Positions 15,996 through 24,066 of a stretch of 64,000 bases of DNA are shown one piece after another (within the stretch, counting starts at the first letter, position 1; every line of letters starts with the position of its first letter). Made by a program: the position numbers and the translations under genes. The notes beneath the pieces are model-generated. The model did not search any database, was not told where the DNA came from, and saw nothing but the letters and a program-made list of their open reading frames with translations. The DNA comes from Solimonas sp. (lineage in GTDB: Bacteria > Pseudomonadota > Gammaproteobacteria > Nevskiales > Nevskiaceae), in the NCBI GenBank assembly GCA_030149365.1, contig JASBRP010000024.1, positions 46,013-110,012 of the forward strand, given 5' to 3'.

Positions 15996-16771
15996 ACGAC
16001 ACCGCGGCCTTCGTCGCCGATCATCCCCTGCTGGTCTTCGGCGCACTCTGCTCCGGCATGCTGCTGCTGATGGGCCTGGCCTGGGCGCTGATCCGGCGCC
16101 TGCGCGCCCTGCACTTCTTCGACCGCCGTGAGCTGGCCTGGCACCTGGGCCTGGGCTTCTGCATCGTGCTGGCCACGCTGTCGGCCTTCCTGGCGCTGGC
16201 CGACGAGATCGGGGTGGACGAGGAACTGGGCGACTTCGACGAAGCCCTGGCCGGAGAGCTGTCGCAGCGCCTGCAGCCGCAGACCCTGCGGATCTTCGGC
16301 GCACTGACCCACCTGGGAGATTTCTGGACGCTCACCGCGCTGTGCGTCGTGGTGGCGATGCTGCTGTTGCGGCAGGGCCATCGCCGGCTGGCGATCGCCT
16401 GGGTGGTCGCGCTGGCCGGCAACGGCTTGCTGAACCGGGCACTGAAGGAGCTGTTCCAGCGCAGCCGCCCGCTGCACGAGCACGGCTGGGCCCACGCCAA
16501 CGGCTGGAGCTTCCCCAGCGGGCATTCGTCCGGCTCACTGGTGGCCTACGGCATGCTGGCCTGGGTGCTGATGCGCTTCACACCCCGCGTGCTGCACCTG
16601 CCCCTGGCCCTGGCGGCCATCGCCACCGCCCTGCTGGTCGGCTACAGCCGCATCGTGCTGCAGGTGCACTGGTTCAGCGACGTCCTGGCGGGCTTCATGC
16701 TCGGCAGCGCCTGGCTGGCGGTCTGCATCGCCGGGGCGGAAATGGCGCGTCTGCGGGGCGAGACAACCTGA
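15992..16771 (+). CDS. PAP2-family membrane phosphatase
   Basis: A 259-residue integral membrane protein with about six hydrophobic helices and the three-part acid phosphatase signature: K-x6-RP in KELFQRSRP (about 151-159), PSGH in SFPSGHSSG (about 171-174) and SR-x5-H-x3-D in SRIVLQVHWFSD (about 219-230). PAP2 proteins dephosphorylate lipid phosphates or pyrophosphates such as phosphatidate or undecaprenyl pyrophosphate. It ends the cluster that begins with the acyltransferase at 13310, so the cell has both a lipid kinase and a lipid phosphatase in one transcript. Confidence 0.9.
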   Translation: MNDTAAFVADHPLLVFGALCSGMLLLMGLAWALIRRLRALHFFDRRELAWHLGLGFCIVLATLSAFLALADEIGVDEELGDFDEALAGELSQRLQPQTLRIFGALTHLGDFWTLTALCVVVAMLLLRQGHRRLAIAWVVALAGNGLLNRALKELFQRSRPLHEHGWAHANGWSFPSGHSSGSLVAYGMLAWVLMRFTPRVLHLPLALAAIATALLVGYSRIVLQVHWFSDVLAGFMLGSAWLAVCIAGAEMARLRGETT

Positions 16772-16863
16772 CGACACGTTCAGGTGTTCAAGCCTGCTGC
16801 ACCCCGATATCGTTGCCGACCATCAAGGCACACGATCATCGTTTTCGAGGGGAGCCGCCGTTC

Positions 16864-18372
16864 ATGAGCCTGTTTTCCAGAGCTACCGTGGCATTGCTGG
16901 CGGCGGTGCTGACCGCCTGCGGGGGAGGCGGTGGCGGAGGCGCTTCGCCCGAGCTTCGGCTCCCGACAGCCAGCGTCGTCGTCACGGCAAAGACCACCGG
17001 GGTGGCACCGTCCAGTTCGATCTATTTCAGCTATGGCAGGACAAGCGGCCGGGAGGTTCATGCCACTGCTGTTGCGACGACCACGACCGGCATCGCCCGC
17101 ACCGAGGTCGCAATCGATGATTCCGGCAACGGCCGTCTGCAGATCTTCTTCAAGGACCCGGACCGGATCGGGCCCAACACCTACTCCGACCAGGTGTCGC
17201 TGAAGCTGTGCTACGACACCGCCTGCGCCGAGCACCTGCCCGGCAGCCCACGCGTCGTGGACACGCGCTACACCGTCACCGGCAGCGCAGCGCCCGAACC
17301 GGCTCCGGCACTGCCGGCGTCAGCAGCACCGGTGGACGGCGGCCTGCTCACCGCCACGATGCTGGCCATGGGCGACCACAACGTGGTCGACGCCGCCTAC
17401 AGCACCGCGCTGGAAGCCATCGTGATGATCTCCACGCTGCCGACCCCCGCGCTCTACGTCTACGACACCGCCGCCGATACCGAGGCGAAACTGGCGCTGG
17501 ACCAGGCGCCCGCCGCCCTGGCGCTGGGCAGCGACGGCCGGACCGTGGCCATCCTGCTGGCAGCCTCCGAGACGGCCGTGGCCAAGCTGGTGTATGCGGC
17601 TTTGTCCGCTTCCGGCGTGCCCGGCACCTTGACCACCGCTTCCACCACCCTGGTGCCGGCGTCCGACCTGCTGCTGGAGGACAATCGGGTCGCCCATCTG
17701 CTCCCCGGGAGCATCGGTTCCCTGACGCAGGGATTCATCACCTCGATCGATCTCGAAACCAAGGCCGTCCAGGCCAGCAACTTCGACGTACCGGTGCAGC
17801 TGACCGGCGCGCTGCACCCGGCCGGCCAGGCGATCTACGCCATCCCGCCCCTGCCGTCCACCGGCGACATCGTCAAGTTCGAGGTGAACGAGCGCGGCAC
17901 GCTGCGGCTGTACGAGTCCGGCGACGGCGGTGTGCATCCGGGCTGCGGACGCCTGTGGCTGTCAGCCGATGGCAGCCGCATCTACACCGCCTGCAGTGCC
18001 GTCTTCCGGGCCTCGGAGTACCGCAAGAACGACCTGACGCACATGGGCAATGTCATGCTGTTCGGGCCCACGGGGGGCATCCAGTCATTGAGCGAGTCGG
18101 TGCCGGCTGGCGAGATCGCGATCGCCGAAATCAGCAACGAATCCTGCTACCGGGCGCCCTTCGCGGAATGCAGCAGCCGCCTGAACTTCTATGATCGGGA
18201 CACCGTGGCCGCCGCCGGAAGTTTCGCGATCCCGGACAACGGCATCGCCGGCTTCGTCTTCCACGACGGCAGCGGCGACAACCTCTACATCATCGCGCGC
18301 CGCTACAACGATCCGCTGGCGCCCGACCTGGGGCCGGACAACCTGCTGCTGAAGTTCAACCGCGGCGGCTAG
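16864..18372 (+). CDS. Large lipoprotein, beta-propeller-like, unknown function
   Basis: A 502-residue predicted lipoprotein not matched to a named family. The signal peptide ends in a lipobox LTAC (Cys near residue 19) followed by seven glycines, a common linker after lipidation. The rest is rich in short beta segments with propeller-like phrases (LYVYDTAADTEAKLALDQAP, LWLSADGSRIYTACSA, LNFYDRDTVAA), suggesting repeated blades. A GAGGGGAGCC ribosome binding site precedes ATG 16864. Comparable in style, not obviously in sequence, to the lipoprotein at 39124. A bidirectional terminator follows. Confidence 0.78.
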   Translation: MSLFSRATVALLAAVLTACGGGGGGGASPELRLPTASVVVTAKTTGVAPSSSIYFSYGRTSGREVHATAVATTTTGIARTEVAIDDSGNGRLQIFFKDPDRIGPNTYSDQVSLKLCYDTACAEHLPGSPRVVDTRYTVTGSAAPEPAPALPASAAPVDGGLLTATMLAMGDHNVVDAAYSTALEAIVMISTLPTPALYVYDTAADTEAKLALDQAPAALALGSDGRTVAILLAASETAVAKLVYAALSASGVPGTLTTASTTLVPASDLLLEDNRVAHLLPGSIGSLTQGFITSIDLETKAVQASNFDVPVQLTGALHPAGQAIYAIPPLPSTGDIVKFEVNERGTLRLYESGDGGVHPGCGRLWLSADGSRIYTACSAVFRASEYRKNDLTHMGNVMLFGPTGGIQSLSESVPAGEIAIAEISNESCYRAPFAECSSRLNFYDRDTVAAAGSFAIPDNGIAGFVFHDGSGDNLYIIARRYNDPLAPDLGPDNLLLKFNRGG

Positions 18373-18393
18373 AAAATCTTGCTTCACCAAACA

Positions 18394-18421
18394 AAAAGCC
18401 CGCCATGAAGGCGGGCTTTTT
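18394..18421. terminator. Bidirectional intrinsic terminator
   Basis: AGCCCGCC (18397-18404) pairs with GGCGGGCT (18410-18417) around an ATGAA loop, with an A-run on the left and a T-run on the right. It serves the lipoprotein gene on the + strand and the convergent Rieske gene on the - strand. Confidence 0.92.
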
Positions 18422-18441
18422 GTTGCAGCCGGATCGCAGGA

Positions 18442-19485
18442 TCAGGCGGCTTCGGCCGGGGCCGGGTTCGCCGTGTTGGGCGAGAAGCTCGGCGCTTCGA
18501 CGTAGAACTGCTTGAACCAGTGACGGAACTGGATCACCGGGCCGTCGCCGTCGCAGAGCAGCGGGTTCGGGCGGTACTTCTTGTTGTTCCAGACGATGAA
18601 GTCGACGCTCTCGAAACCCGCGCTCTCCTCACCCTCGGCCGCGCCGATCATGTGGTCGATGACCTTGCGCGAGGCGTGCAGCTCCTTGGTGCCTTCCGCG
18701 TAATCGACGTGGCGGAAGGACATGTTCATCTGCGTCTTGTCCTTGGTCAGCGGCACCGTGTACGACATCATCGTCGCGGTGATGCCTTCCTGGTTGAAGC
18801 GCAGCACGTTCAGGCCGGGGCCGTAGGACTTGCCCACGATGTAGCCCTGGCCGATGTTCAGCGTCATCACCGGGCCGTCATAGGTGGCCTCGACCGGCGG
18901 GATGATCGGCGCGTTGTGCAGGAACTTGAGATGCGCGGTGTCGACGCCGTTCTCGGCGATCTCCTGCACGCAGGTGTTGGCGGTCCAGCTGCCGCGACGG
19001 TTGCCGGCGTAGCCGGTGGCGTCTTCCATCTCCGGGATGTACGGCAGCTCGAAGCTCGGCGCTTCGCAGGCCGGGTGGTGCCAGCACCAGATCATGCCGT
19101 ACTTCTCCACCACCGGCAGGGTGCGGAGGATCGGCTGCAGGTTGGTGATGGGCGGCTTGCGCTTGCCGTAGGGCACGGACTTGCACCAGCCCTCGGTGTT
19201 GTATTCCCAGTGGTGGAACGGGCAGCGCAGGTGCTCGCCGCAGACCTTGCCGCCGTGGCCCATGTGGGCGCCGAGGTGCGGGCAGTAGGGGTCGCTCATG
19301 CCGGCCACGCCGCTCTCGGTGCGGAACAGCACCCACTCCTGGCCGAGCATTTCGACGTTGCGCAGCTCGCCGGATTTGAGGTTTTCGGAAAAATCGACGA
19401 AGAACCAGCCGACCGGAATCGGGAACGGGGCGCGTTCCAGATTCTTGGATTCGAGCAGAATCTTGAGGTTGATGGGTTTGCTCAC
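18442..19485 (-). CDS. Rieske-type oxygenase (KshA-like) terminal component
   Basis: A 347-residue Rieske non-haem iron oxygenase. The [2Fe-2S] ligands are C-x-H and C-x2-H: Cys68, His70, Cys88, His91 (CPHLGAH ... CPFHH). The mononuclear iron site is ENGVDTAHLKFLH, giving Asp182, His185 and His190. The architecture resembles KshA (3-ketosteroid 9-alpha-hydroxylase) and cholesterol 7-desaturase-like enzymes rather than ring-hydroxylating dioxygenases, but the substrate is not determined. A reductase partner is not adjacent. GTG 19485 is chosen because AGGAG lies 8 bp upstream; the longer ATG form would cover that site. A bidirectional terminator ends it. Confidence 0.9.
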   Translation of the reverse strand: MSKPINLKILLESKNLERAPFPIPVGWFFVDFSENLKSGELRNVEMLGQEWVLFRTESGVAGMSDPYCPHLGAHMGHGGKVCGEHLRCPFHHWEYNTEGWCKSVPYGKRKPPITNLQPILRTLPVVEKYGMIWCWHHPACEAPSFELPYIPEMEDATGYAGNRRGSWTANTCVQEIAENGVDTAHLKFLHNAPIIPPVEATYDGPVMTLNIGQGYIVGKSYGPGLNVLRFNQEGITATMMSYTVPLTKDKTQMNMSFRHVDYAEGTKELHASRKVIDHMIGAAEGEESAGFESVDFIVWNNKKYRPNPLLCDGDGPVIQFRHWFKQFYVEAPSFSPNTANPAPAEAA

Positions 19486-19715
19486 GGTTATCTCCTGCAG
19501 ATCTAACGCGCCGGGGCGCACCTGAATGACTTCCCTGTTTCGCCTTGTGAAAAAGCAAACAGTGGGGTGATTCTGAGGATGCTACGAAACACCCTTCGGG
19601 GCCTTCTTAGAATGCATCTTGCGCTTTGATAAAATTTAGGGCATGCATTCCGATCCCGCCCCTTCCGGGCGGCTTTCCACCCCTGCCGGCTCCTCAAACT
19701 GAACGGAAACCACCG

Positions 19716-20642
19716 ATGCGCAAGCTTGCCACCTGGGTCCTGGGCCTGACCGCCGTGCTCGGCGCGCTGTACTGGTGGTATGCGGCCGACAGCCGCATGC
19801 CCGCAGACGCCGATTTTCCCCTGGATATCGCGGAGTTGCGCCGCCTGGCCGGCAGCCTGCCGGGGGACCTGCCGCGCGAGGTCCGCTACGAAAAGGTTAC
19901 CGCCTTCAGCTTTCCGGGGGCGATGATCGCCGCCGGGGACGGCTGGGCGACGCAGGAAATGCCGATCTACGCCTACCAGCTGGTCTACCCGGACCACACC
20001 GCGATGATCGACTCCGCCATGCCCCGCGACCTGGCCAAGCCGGAATTCATGGTCCCCTACTACGACGAGGCCGCCTACGGCCGCGTCAGCGCTGCCCTGG
20101 AGAAGGCCTCCTTCATCCTGATCACCCACGAGCACAGTGACCACAGCGGCGGCGTGCTGGAGCACCCGCGCCTGGCCTCGCTGCTGCCGGCCCTGCGCCT
20201 GACCCAGGTGCAGCACGACCACCCCCAGTACATGAAGCCGGCGGTGGTGCCGGAGGGCTCGCTGGCGAACTACCAGCCGCTGCGCTACGAGCGGGCCACC
20301 GCCATCGCCCCGGGTGTCGTGGCCGTGGCGGCCCCGGGACATACGCCGGGCAGCCAGATGGTCTACGTGAAGCTGGCCGACGGCCACGAACTGCTGTTTC
20401 TTGGCGATGTGTCATGGAAGCGTGGCAACATTGAGCGGCAGCGCGAACGCCCCCGCTTCGTCACCGAATGGCTGATCGGCGAGGACCGTCACGCGGTGTT
20501 CGGACAACTCAAGTCGCTGCACGCGCTGTCCCAGCGGGAGCCCGCCGTCCGGCAGGTGCCGGGACATGACGGCGACGTCGTCGCGGAACTGACGGCCGAG
20601 GGTTATCTGAAACCGGAATTCATTCGCATAGGCAATCCATGA
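19716..20642 (+). CDS. MBL-fold metallo-hydrolase with N-terminal membrane anchor
   Basis: A 308-residue metallo-beta-lactamase-fold hydrolase. The N-terminus (LATWVLGLTAVLGALYWWYA) is a signal anchor, placing the domain in the periplasm. The metal motif HEHSDHSGG is at about 138-146; APGHTPGSQ (about 207) and FLGDVSW (about 229) supply further ligands, and a PGHD near 283 completes the site. The substrate is unknown. ATG 19716 gives a clean anchor; an earlier in-frame ATG at 19626 is less likely. It overlaps the SDR start by 4 bp (ATGA). Confidence 0.87.
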   Translation: MRKLATWVLGLTAVLGALYWWYAADSRMPADADFPLDIAELRRLAGSLPGDLPREVRYEKVTAFSFPGAMIAAGDGWATQEMPIYAYQLVYPDHTAMIDSAMPRDLAKPEFMVPYYDEAAYGRVSAALEKASFILITHEHSDHSGGVLEHPRLASLLPALRLTQVQHDHPQYMKPAVVPEGSLANYQPLRYERATAIAPGVVAVAAPGHTPGSQMVYVKLADGHELLFLGDVSWKRGNIERQRERPRFVTEWLIGEDRHAVFGQLKSLHALSQREPAVRQVPGHDGDVVAELTAEGYLKPEFIRIGNP

Positions 20643-21469
20643 GCAAGACTGTACTCATCACCGGGGGCAACAGCGGTATCGGCTACGAGATGGCGCTGTC
20701 CCTGGCCAAGAGCGGCAACCGCGTGATCATCGCCGCGCGCGACGAGGCCAAGTCGGCCGCCGCCGTCGACAAGATCAAGGCCGCCAGCCCCGGCGCGCAG
20801 ATCGCCGCGGTGAAGCTCGACCTGGCCGACTTCGGCCAGATCGACCGTTTCGCCGACTACCTGCTGAAGCGCGTCACCACCATCGACGTGCTGATCCTCA
20901 ACGCCGGCGTCTACACCACCAAGCTGCACACGCTGCCCAGCGGCTACGAGGCGATGATCGGCGTCATGCACTTCGGCCACTTCCGCCTGGCCCAGCGCCT
21001 GTTGGATGCGGTGGTGGCGGCGCCGCAGGGCCGCATCATCGTCACCAGCTCGATGATGCACGCGCTGGGGCGCATCGACGCCCGCAGCTTCACCCATCCG
21101 CGCAAGCACCTGACCAGCATGCACGCCTATGGCCAGGCCAAGCTGGCCAACCTGCTCTTCGTCCGCGAGCTGGCACGGCGCCTGAAGAGCACCCGCGTCA
21201 CCGTCAACGCCTTCCACCCCGGCGCCGTGGCCACCGACATCTACCGCCAGCTGCCGGGGCCGCTGGCGCGGATCATGAAGGCCTTCATGATCACGCCGCA
21301 GCAGGGTGCGGATACCGCGATCTGGATGGCCACCGACGACAAGTTCAAGGGTGTCAGCGGCAAGTACTACGTCGCGCGCCAGCGCCGCCGCGGCAGCAGC
21401 GCCAGCCGCGACATGGATGTCGCCGGACGGCTCTGGCGGCTCAGCGAGAAGGCGATGAAGGCGGTGTGA
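20639..21469 (+). CDS. Short-chain dehydrogenase/reductase, retinol dehydrogenase-like
   Basis: A 276-residue classical SDR. The cofactor loop TGGNSGIG is at residues 8-15, the NAG motif at 88-90, catalytic serines in TSSMM near 137, and the YxxxK pair is Tyr164/Lys168 (YGQAK). The layout resembles retinol dehydrogenase-like SDRs that act on hydrophobic alcohols or ketones. Coupled by ATGA overlap to the MBL-fold gene. It ends 1 bp before the stop of the convergent Crp-like regulator. Confidence 0.9.
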   Translation: MSKTVLITGGNSGIGYEMALSLAKSGNRVIIAARDEAKSAAAVDKIKAASPGAQIAAVKLDLADFGQIDRFADYLLKRVTTIDVLILNAGVYTTKLHTLPSGYEAMIGVMHFGHFRLAQRLLDAVVAAPQGRIIVTSSMMHALGRIDARSFTHPRKHLTSMHAYGQAKLANLLFVRELARRLKSTRVTVNAFHPGAVATDIYRQLPGPLARIMKAFMITPQQGADTAIWMATDDKFKGVSGKYYVARQRRRGSSASRDMDVAGRLWRLSEKAMKAV

Positions 21470-21470
21470 G

Positions 21471-22067
21471 CTATGCCCCCGCCGGGCCGTGCTTGATGCG
21501 GCTCAGCGACTCCGGTGTCACGCCCAGGTAGGACGCCACGTGCAGGGCCGGCGTCTCGGCGACGATCCGCGGCTCCATGGTCTGGCGGAAGTAGCGCCAG
21601 CGCTGCGCCGCCGACTTGTACTGGATGGTCAGCAGGCGCCGCTCCATCGACAGGTAGTGGCGCTCCGCCAGCACCCGCCGCAGCGGCTCCCAGGCCGCCG
21701 CCGTGGCCGGCCGCAGCATATCGTCCAGCGGCAGCCACCAGCCCTCGCAGTCGGCCAGGCACTGGATATGCTCCTGCGCCGGCTGCTGGGTCACCAGGCT
21801 GGTCAGCGGCAGCACCGCGCTGCCGTCGCAGATCAGGCGCAGGTTCACTTCCTTGTCGTCGAACAGGTAATAGCTGCGCACCAGGCCCTGCGCCATGAAG
21901 AACAGCCGGCGACAGACCTCGGGCGGGCGGAACAGGTGCTCGCCGCGCGGCACCCGTGCCGGCCGCGCCATCCGCCGCAGATCCGCGGCCAGGGCCTCAT
22001 CCAGCGGCAGGTAGCGGCGCAGTGCGGCAACGAGGTCAGCGGGGGCCGTCGTACTATTCGCCGTCAT
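21471..22067 (-). CDS. Crp/Fnr-family transcriptional regulator
   Basis: A 198-residue protein with a cyclic-nucleotide-binding-type jelly roll (RVPRGEHLFRPPEVCRRLFF, then FMAQGLVRSYYLFDDKEVNL) and a C-terminal segment VASYLGVTPESLSRIKHG that is the recognition helix-turn-helix. No cysteine cluster for an iron-sulphur centre is seen. Proteins of this length and ending are usual in the family of short Crp-like regulators whose ligand is unknown. The start codon overlaps that of the small divergent gene at 22066 by 2 bp, so both share one regulatory region of almost no length. Confidence 0.85.
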   Translation of the reverse strand: MTANSTTAPADLVAALRRYLPLDEALAADLRRMARPARVPRGEHLFRPPEVCRRLFFMAQGLVRSYYLFDDKEVNLRLICDGSAVLPLTSLVTQQPAQEHIQCLADCEGWWLPLDDMLRPATAAAWEPLRRVLAERHYLSMERRLLTIQYKSAAQRWRYFRQTMEPRIVAETPALHVASYLGVTPESLSRIKHGPAGA

Positions 22068-22311
22068 GGATCAGGACCTGGAACACATCGTCGGGCTGCT
22101 GGAGCGCTTCCTCGACGAGGACGACCGCGCCGCGCTGGACGCCGCCTGCGCCGCGGCAGCGGCACGCCGCACCGACATCGACGCCCCGCTGCGCTGGCTG
22201 CAAGCCTGCCGCGCACCCGCGGAGCGCAAGGACCTGGCGACACGGCGCCTGCGCGCGGCGCTGCAGCTGCCGGCGATGCCCGGCCCGCCCTGCCGGCCCG
22301 ATCCCTTCTGA
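22066..22311 (+). CDS. Small hypothetical protein (81 aa)
   Basis: Not recognised. An acidic N-half with two short amphipathic helices (QDLEHIVGLLERFLDEDD, DRAALDAACAAAAARR) and a proline-rich tail. No signal or membrane segment. It is divergent from and overlaps by 2 bp the Crp-like regulator's start. Codon use is like its neighbours. Expression is uncertain because little promoter space exists. Confidence 0.45.
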   Translation: MDQDLEHIVGLLERFLDEDDRAALDAACAAAAARRTDIDAPLRWLQACRAPAERKDLATRRLRAALQLPAMPGPPCRPDPF

Positions 22312-22321
22312 GGAGCAGACT

Positions 22322-23491
22322 TCAAGGGGCGGTCTTCCACAGCAGCTTGCCGCTGCGGTCGATATAGCCCCACAGGCCCGCAGCCTGGTTGAACCAGATG
22401 CGCGCCAGGCCGCCGCTGAAGGGCTCCACCTGGCTCACCCCCTCCAGCGGCCCGATCACCAGCTCGCCGGCCGCATCCACGTAGCCGTAGCCGGCGCGCG
22501 GCACCAGCACCGCCGCGCGGCCCTCGGAAAAGGGTTCGGCCTGCTGGAAGCCTGCCTTGCCCGCCGGCTTGCCGCTGGCATCGACATAACCCCACTGGTG
22601 ATGGCGGACATCGCCCACCGCCACCGCGGCGCGCCCCTCGCTGAATTCCCGGGCGCTGAAGAACTGCGGCGCCACCGCGAAGCCACCCTGGGGATCGAGA
22701 TAGCCCCAGCCGCGCTCTCCGGCGCGCACGGGCGCACGCTCCTCGCGGTAGTCGGCACTGACCCGGTACTCCGTCGACGGCTCGACCACCACCTTGCCCT
22801 GCCGGTCGATGTAGCCATGACCCTCGCGGAGCTGCACGCGCGCGCGGCCACCGGAGAAGTTGTAGGCCTGGTTGTACTGCGCCGGGATGGCGAACCGGCC
22901 CTGCCGGTCGATGTAGCCGTAGCCCTGGCCCGATACCAGCACCACGGCCAGCCCTTCCTGGAAGCGGAAGGGCTTGTCGAACTGCGGCTCGATCACCCAC
23001 TTGCCGCTGCGGTCGATGCTGCCCCAATGCCCTGCCACGGCCACCAGGGCCTGGCCTTCGCTGAAGGGCTCCACCTGGTCGAACTGCGGCGGCACCGCCA
23101 CCGCGCCGTTGCGGGCCAGGTAACCCAGCTTGCGTCCCATGCGGAACGGCGCCAGGCCCTCGGAGAAGCCACCCGCGATCAGCGAGGCCAGGCTCACCTG
23201 CTGCGCGAACTCACCGCTGCCGATGCCGACCTTGACCTGCGGCGAGATGACCGGCTTGCCGTCGAGGTCGATCACGCCCACCTTGGAGCCGACGGCCACC
23301 ACCGCCAGCCCATCGGAAAAGCGCAGCTCGGCGTCGTACTGCGGTTCGATCACGACCTTGCCGGTGGCGTCGATCGCGCCATGGCGGTCGCCCTGGCGGA
23401 TCGGGAAGCGGCTCGGCGCCTCCGCCGCCCAGGCGGGCAGCAGCAGGCAGGGCAGCAGGGCAGCCAGCAGGCCCCACGCGGATTTCGGCAT
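22322..23491 (-). CDS. WG-repeat secreted protein
   Basis: A 389-residue exported protein made of WG beta-hairpin repeats. After a signal peptide (SAWGLLAALLPCLLLPAWAA) about nine to ten units follow the pattern 'G-Y/V-I-D-x-x-G-K/R-x-V-I-x-P-Q-F/Y-D ... F-S/Q-E-G-L/R-A-x-V'. Examples are HGAIDATGKVVIEPQYD, WGSIDRSGKWVIEPQFD and YGYIDRQGRFAIPAQYN. WG repeats are thought to mediate binding; a specific partner is unknown. The ATG at 23491 is favoured over a longer in-frame start at 23536 because it begins the signal peptide. Confidence 0.85.
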   Translation of the reverse strand: MPKSAWGLLAALLPCLLLPAWAAEAPSRFPIRQGDRHGAIDATGKVVIEPQYDAELRFSDGLAVVAVGSKVGVIDLDGKPVISPQVKVGIGSGEFAQQVSLASLIAGGFSEGLAPFRMGRKLGYLARNGAVAVPPQFDQVEPFSEGQALVAVAGHWGSIDRSGKWVIEPQFDKPFRFQEGLAVVLVSGQGYGYIDRQGRFAIPAQYNQAYNFSGGRARVQLREGHGYIDRQGKVVVEPSTEYRVSADYREERAPVRAGERGWGYLDPQGGFAVAPQFFSAREFSEGRAAVAVGDVRHHQWGYVDASGKPAGKAGFQQAEPFSEGRAAVLVPRAGYGYVDAAGELVIGPLEGVSQVEPFSGGLARIWFNQAAGLWGYIDRSGKLLWKTAP

Positions 23492-23693
23492 CGGTAGTAC
23501 CCCTTCGGCGTCTCGGGCGCCGCAAGCCGCCAGCATAAGCCGTTGTCGGCGTCCGCCGCTGCAGCTAGGCTATGGCCAAGACGGATCGACCCCAAGGGCG
23601 TGGTCGCAGCTCCGTCGCCAGCCTGACCCCAGCGGACAACGGCGTCCCCCATCGGGCATCGCCATGTCTTCAACATCCGCTCGGAGAATCACC

Positions 23694-23999
23694 ATGCATC
23701 GCAGCAAACCCCTGTTCGCCGCCCTGGTCCTGGTCAGCGTGACCGCCGCCGCCAATGCCGACCGCCCCCTGCCCGGCGCCGACAGGATGGCACCCGGCAG
23801 CAACGTCGTCGGCACGCCCGACTACGGCAAGGACGTCAAGATCACCGGTGCCACCGGCGCCGCCTCGCCCGACAAGAACGGCGACGGCTTCCTGGAGGTA
23901 TCGGAGCTGGAGCCGGGCTCGCAGCTGGCCAAGCGCCTGGCCACGCGCGACGCCAACCGCGACGGCAAGCTGTCCCGCGACGAGTACTTCTTCAAGTAA
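23694..23999 (+). CDS. Small secreted EF-hand-like protein
   Basis: A 101-residue exported protein. The signal peptide (KPLFAALVLVSVTAAANA) is followed by a linker and two calcium-loop-type motifs, DKNGDGFLEVSE (about residues 62-73) and DANRDGKLSRDE (about 85-96), each with Asp/Asn at positions 1, 3, 5 and Glu at 12. It is probably a periplasmic Ca2+ sensor or binder. No partner gene is adjacent. Start ATG 23694 follows CGGAGAATCACC. Confidence 0.82.
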   Translation: MHRSKPLFAALVLVSVTAAANADRPLPGADRMAPGSNVVGTPDYGKDVKITGATGAASPDKNGDGFLEVSELEPGSQLAKRLATRDANRDGKLSRDEYFFK

Positions 24000-24006
24000 G
24001 CCCGCA

Positions 24007-24036
24007 GCGGGACGGAGCGCCCCCGCTCCGTCCCGC
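24007..24036. terminator. Hairpin after the EF-hand gene
   Basis: A perfect 12-bp stem (GCGGGACGGAGC, 24007-24018, with 24025-24036) starts 7 bp after the stop. There is no T-run, so it is a likely but not proven transcription end. Confidence 0.55.
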
Positions 24037-24066
24037 CATCGCCGGCGCAGCGGTTAAGATCGGCGG

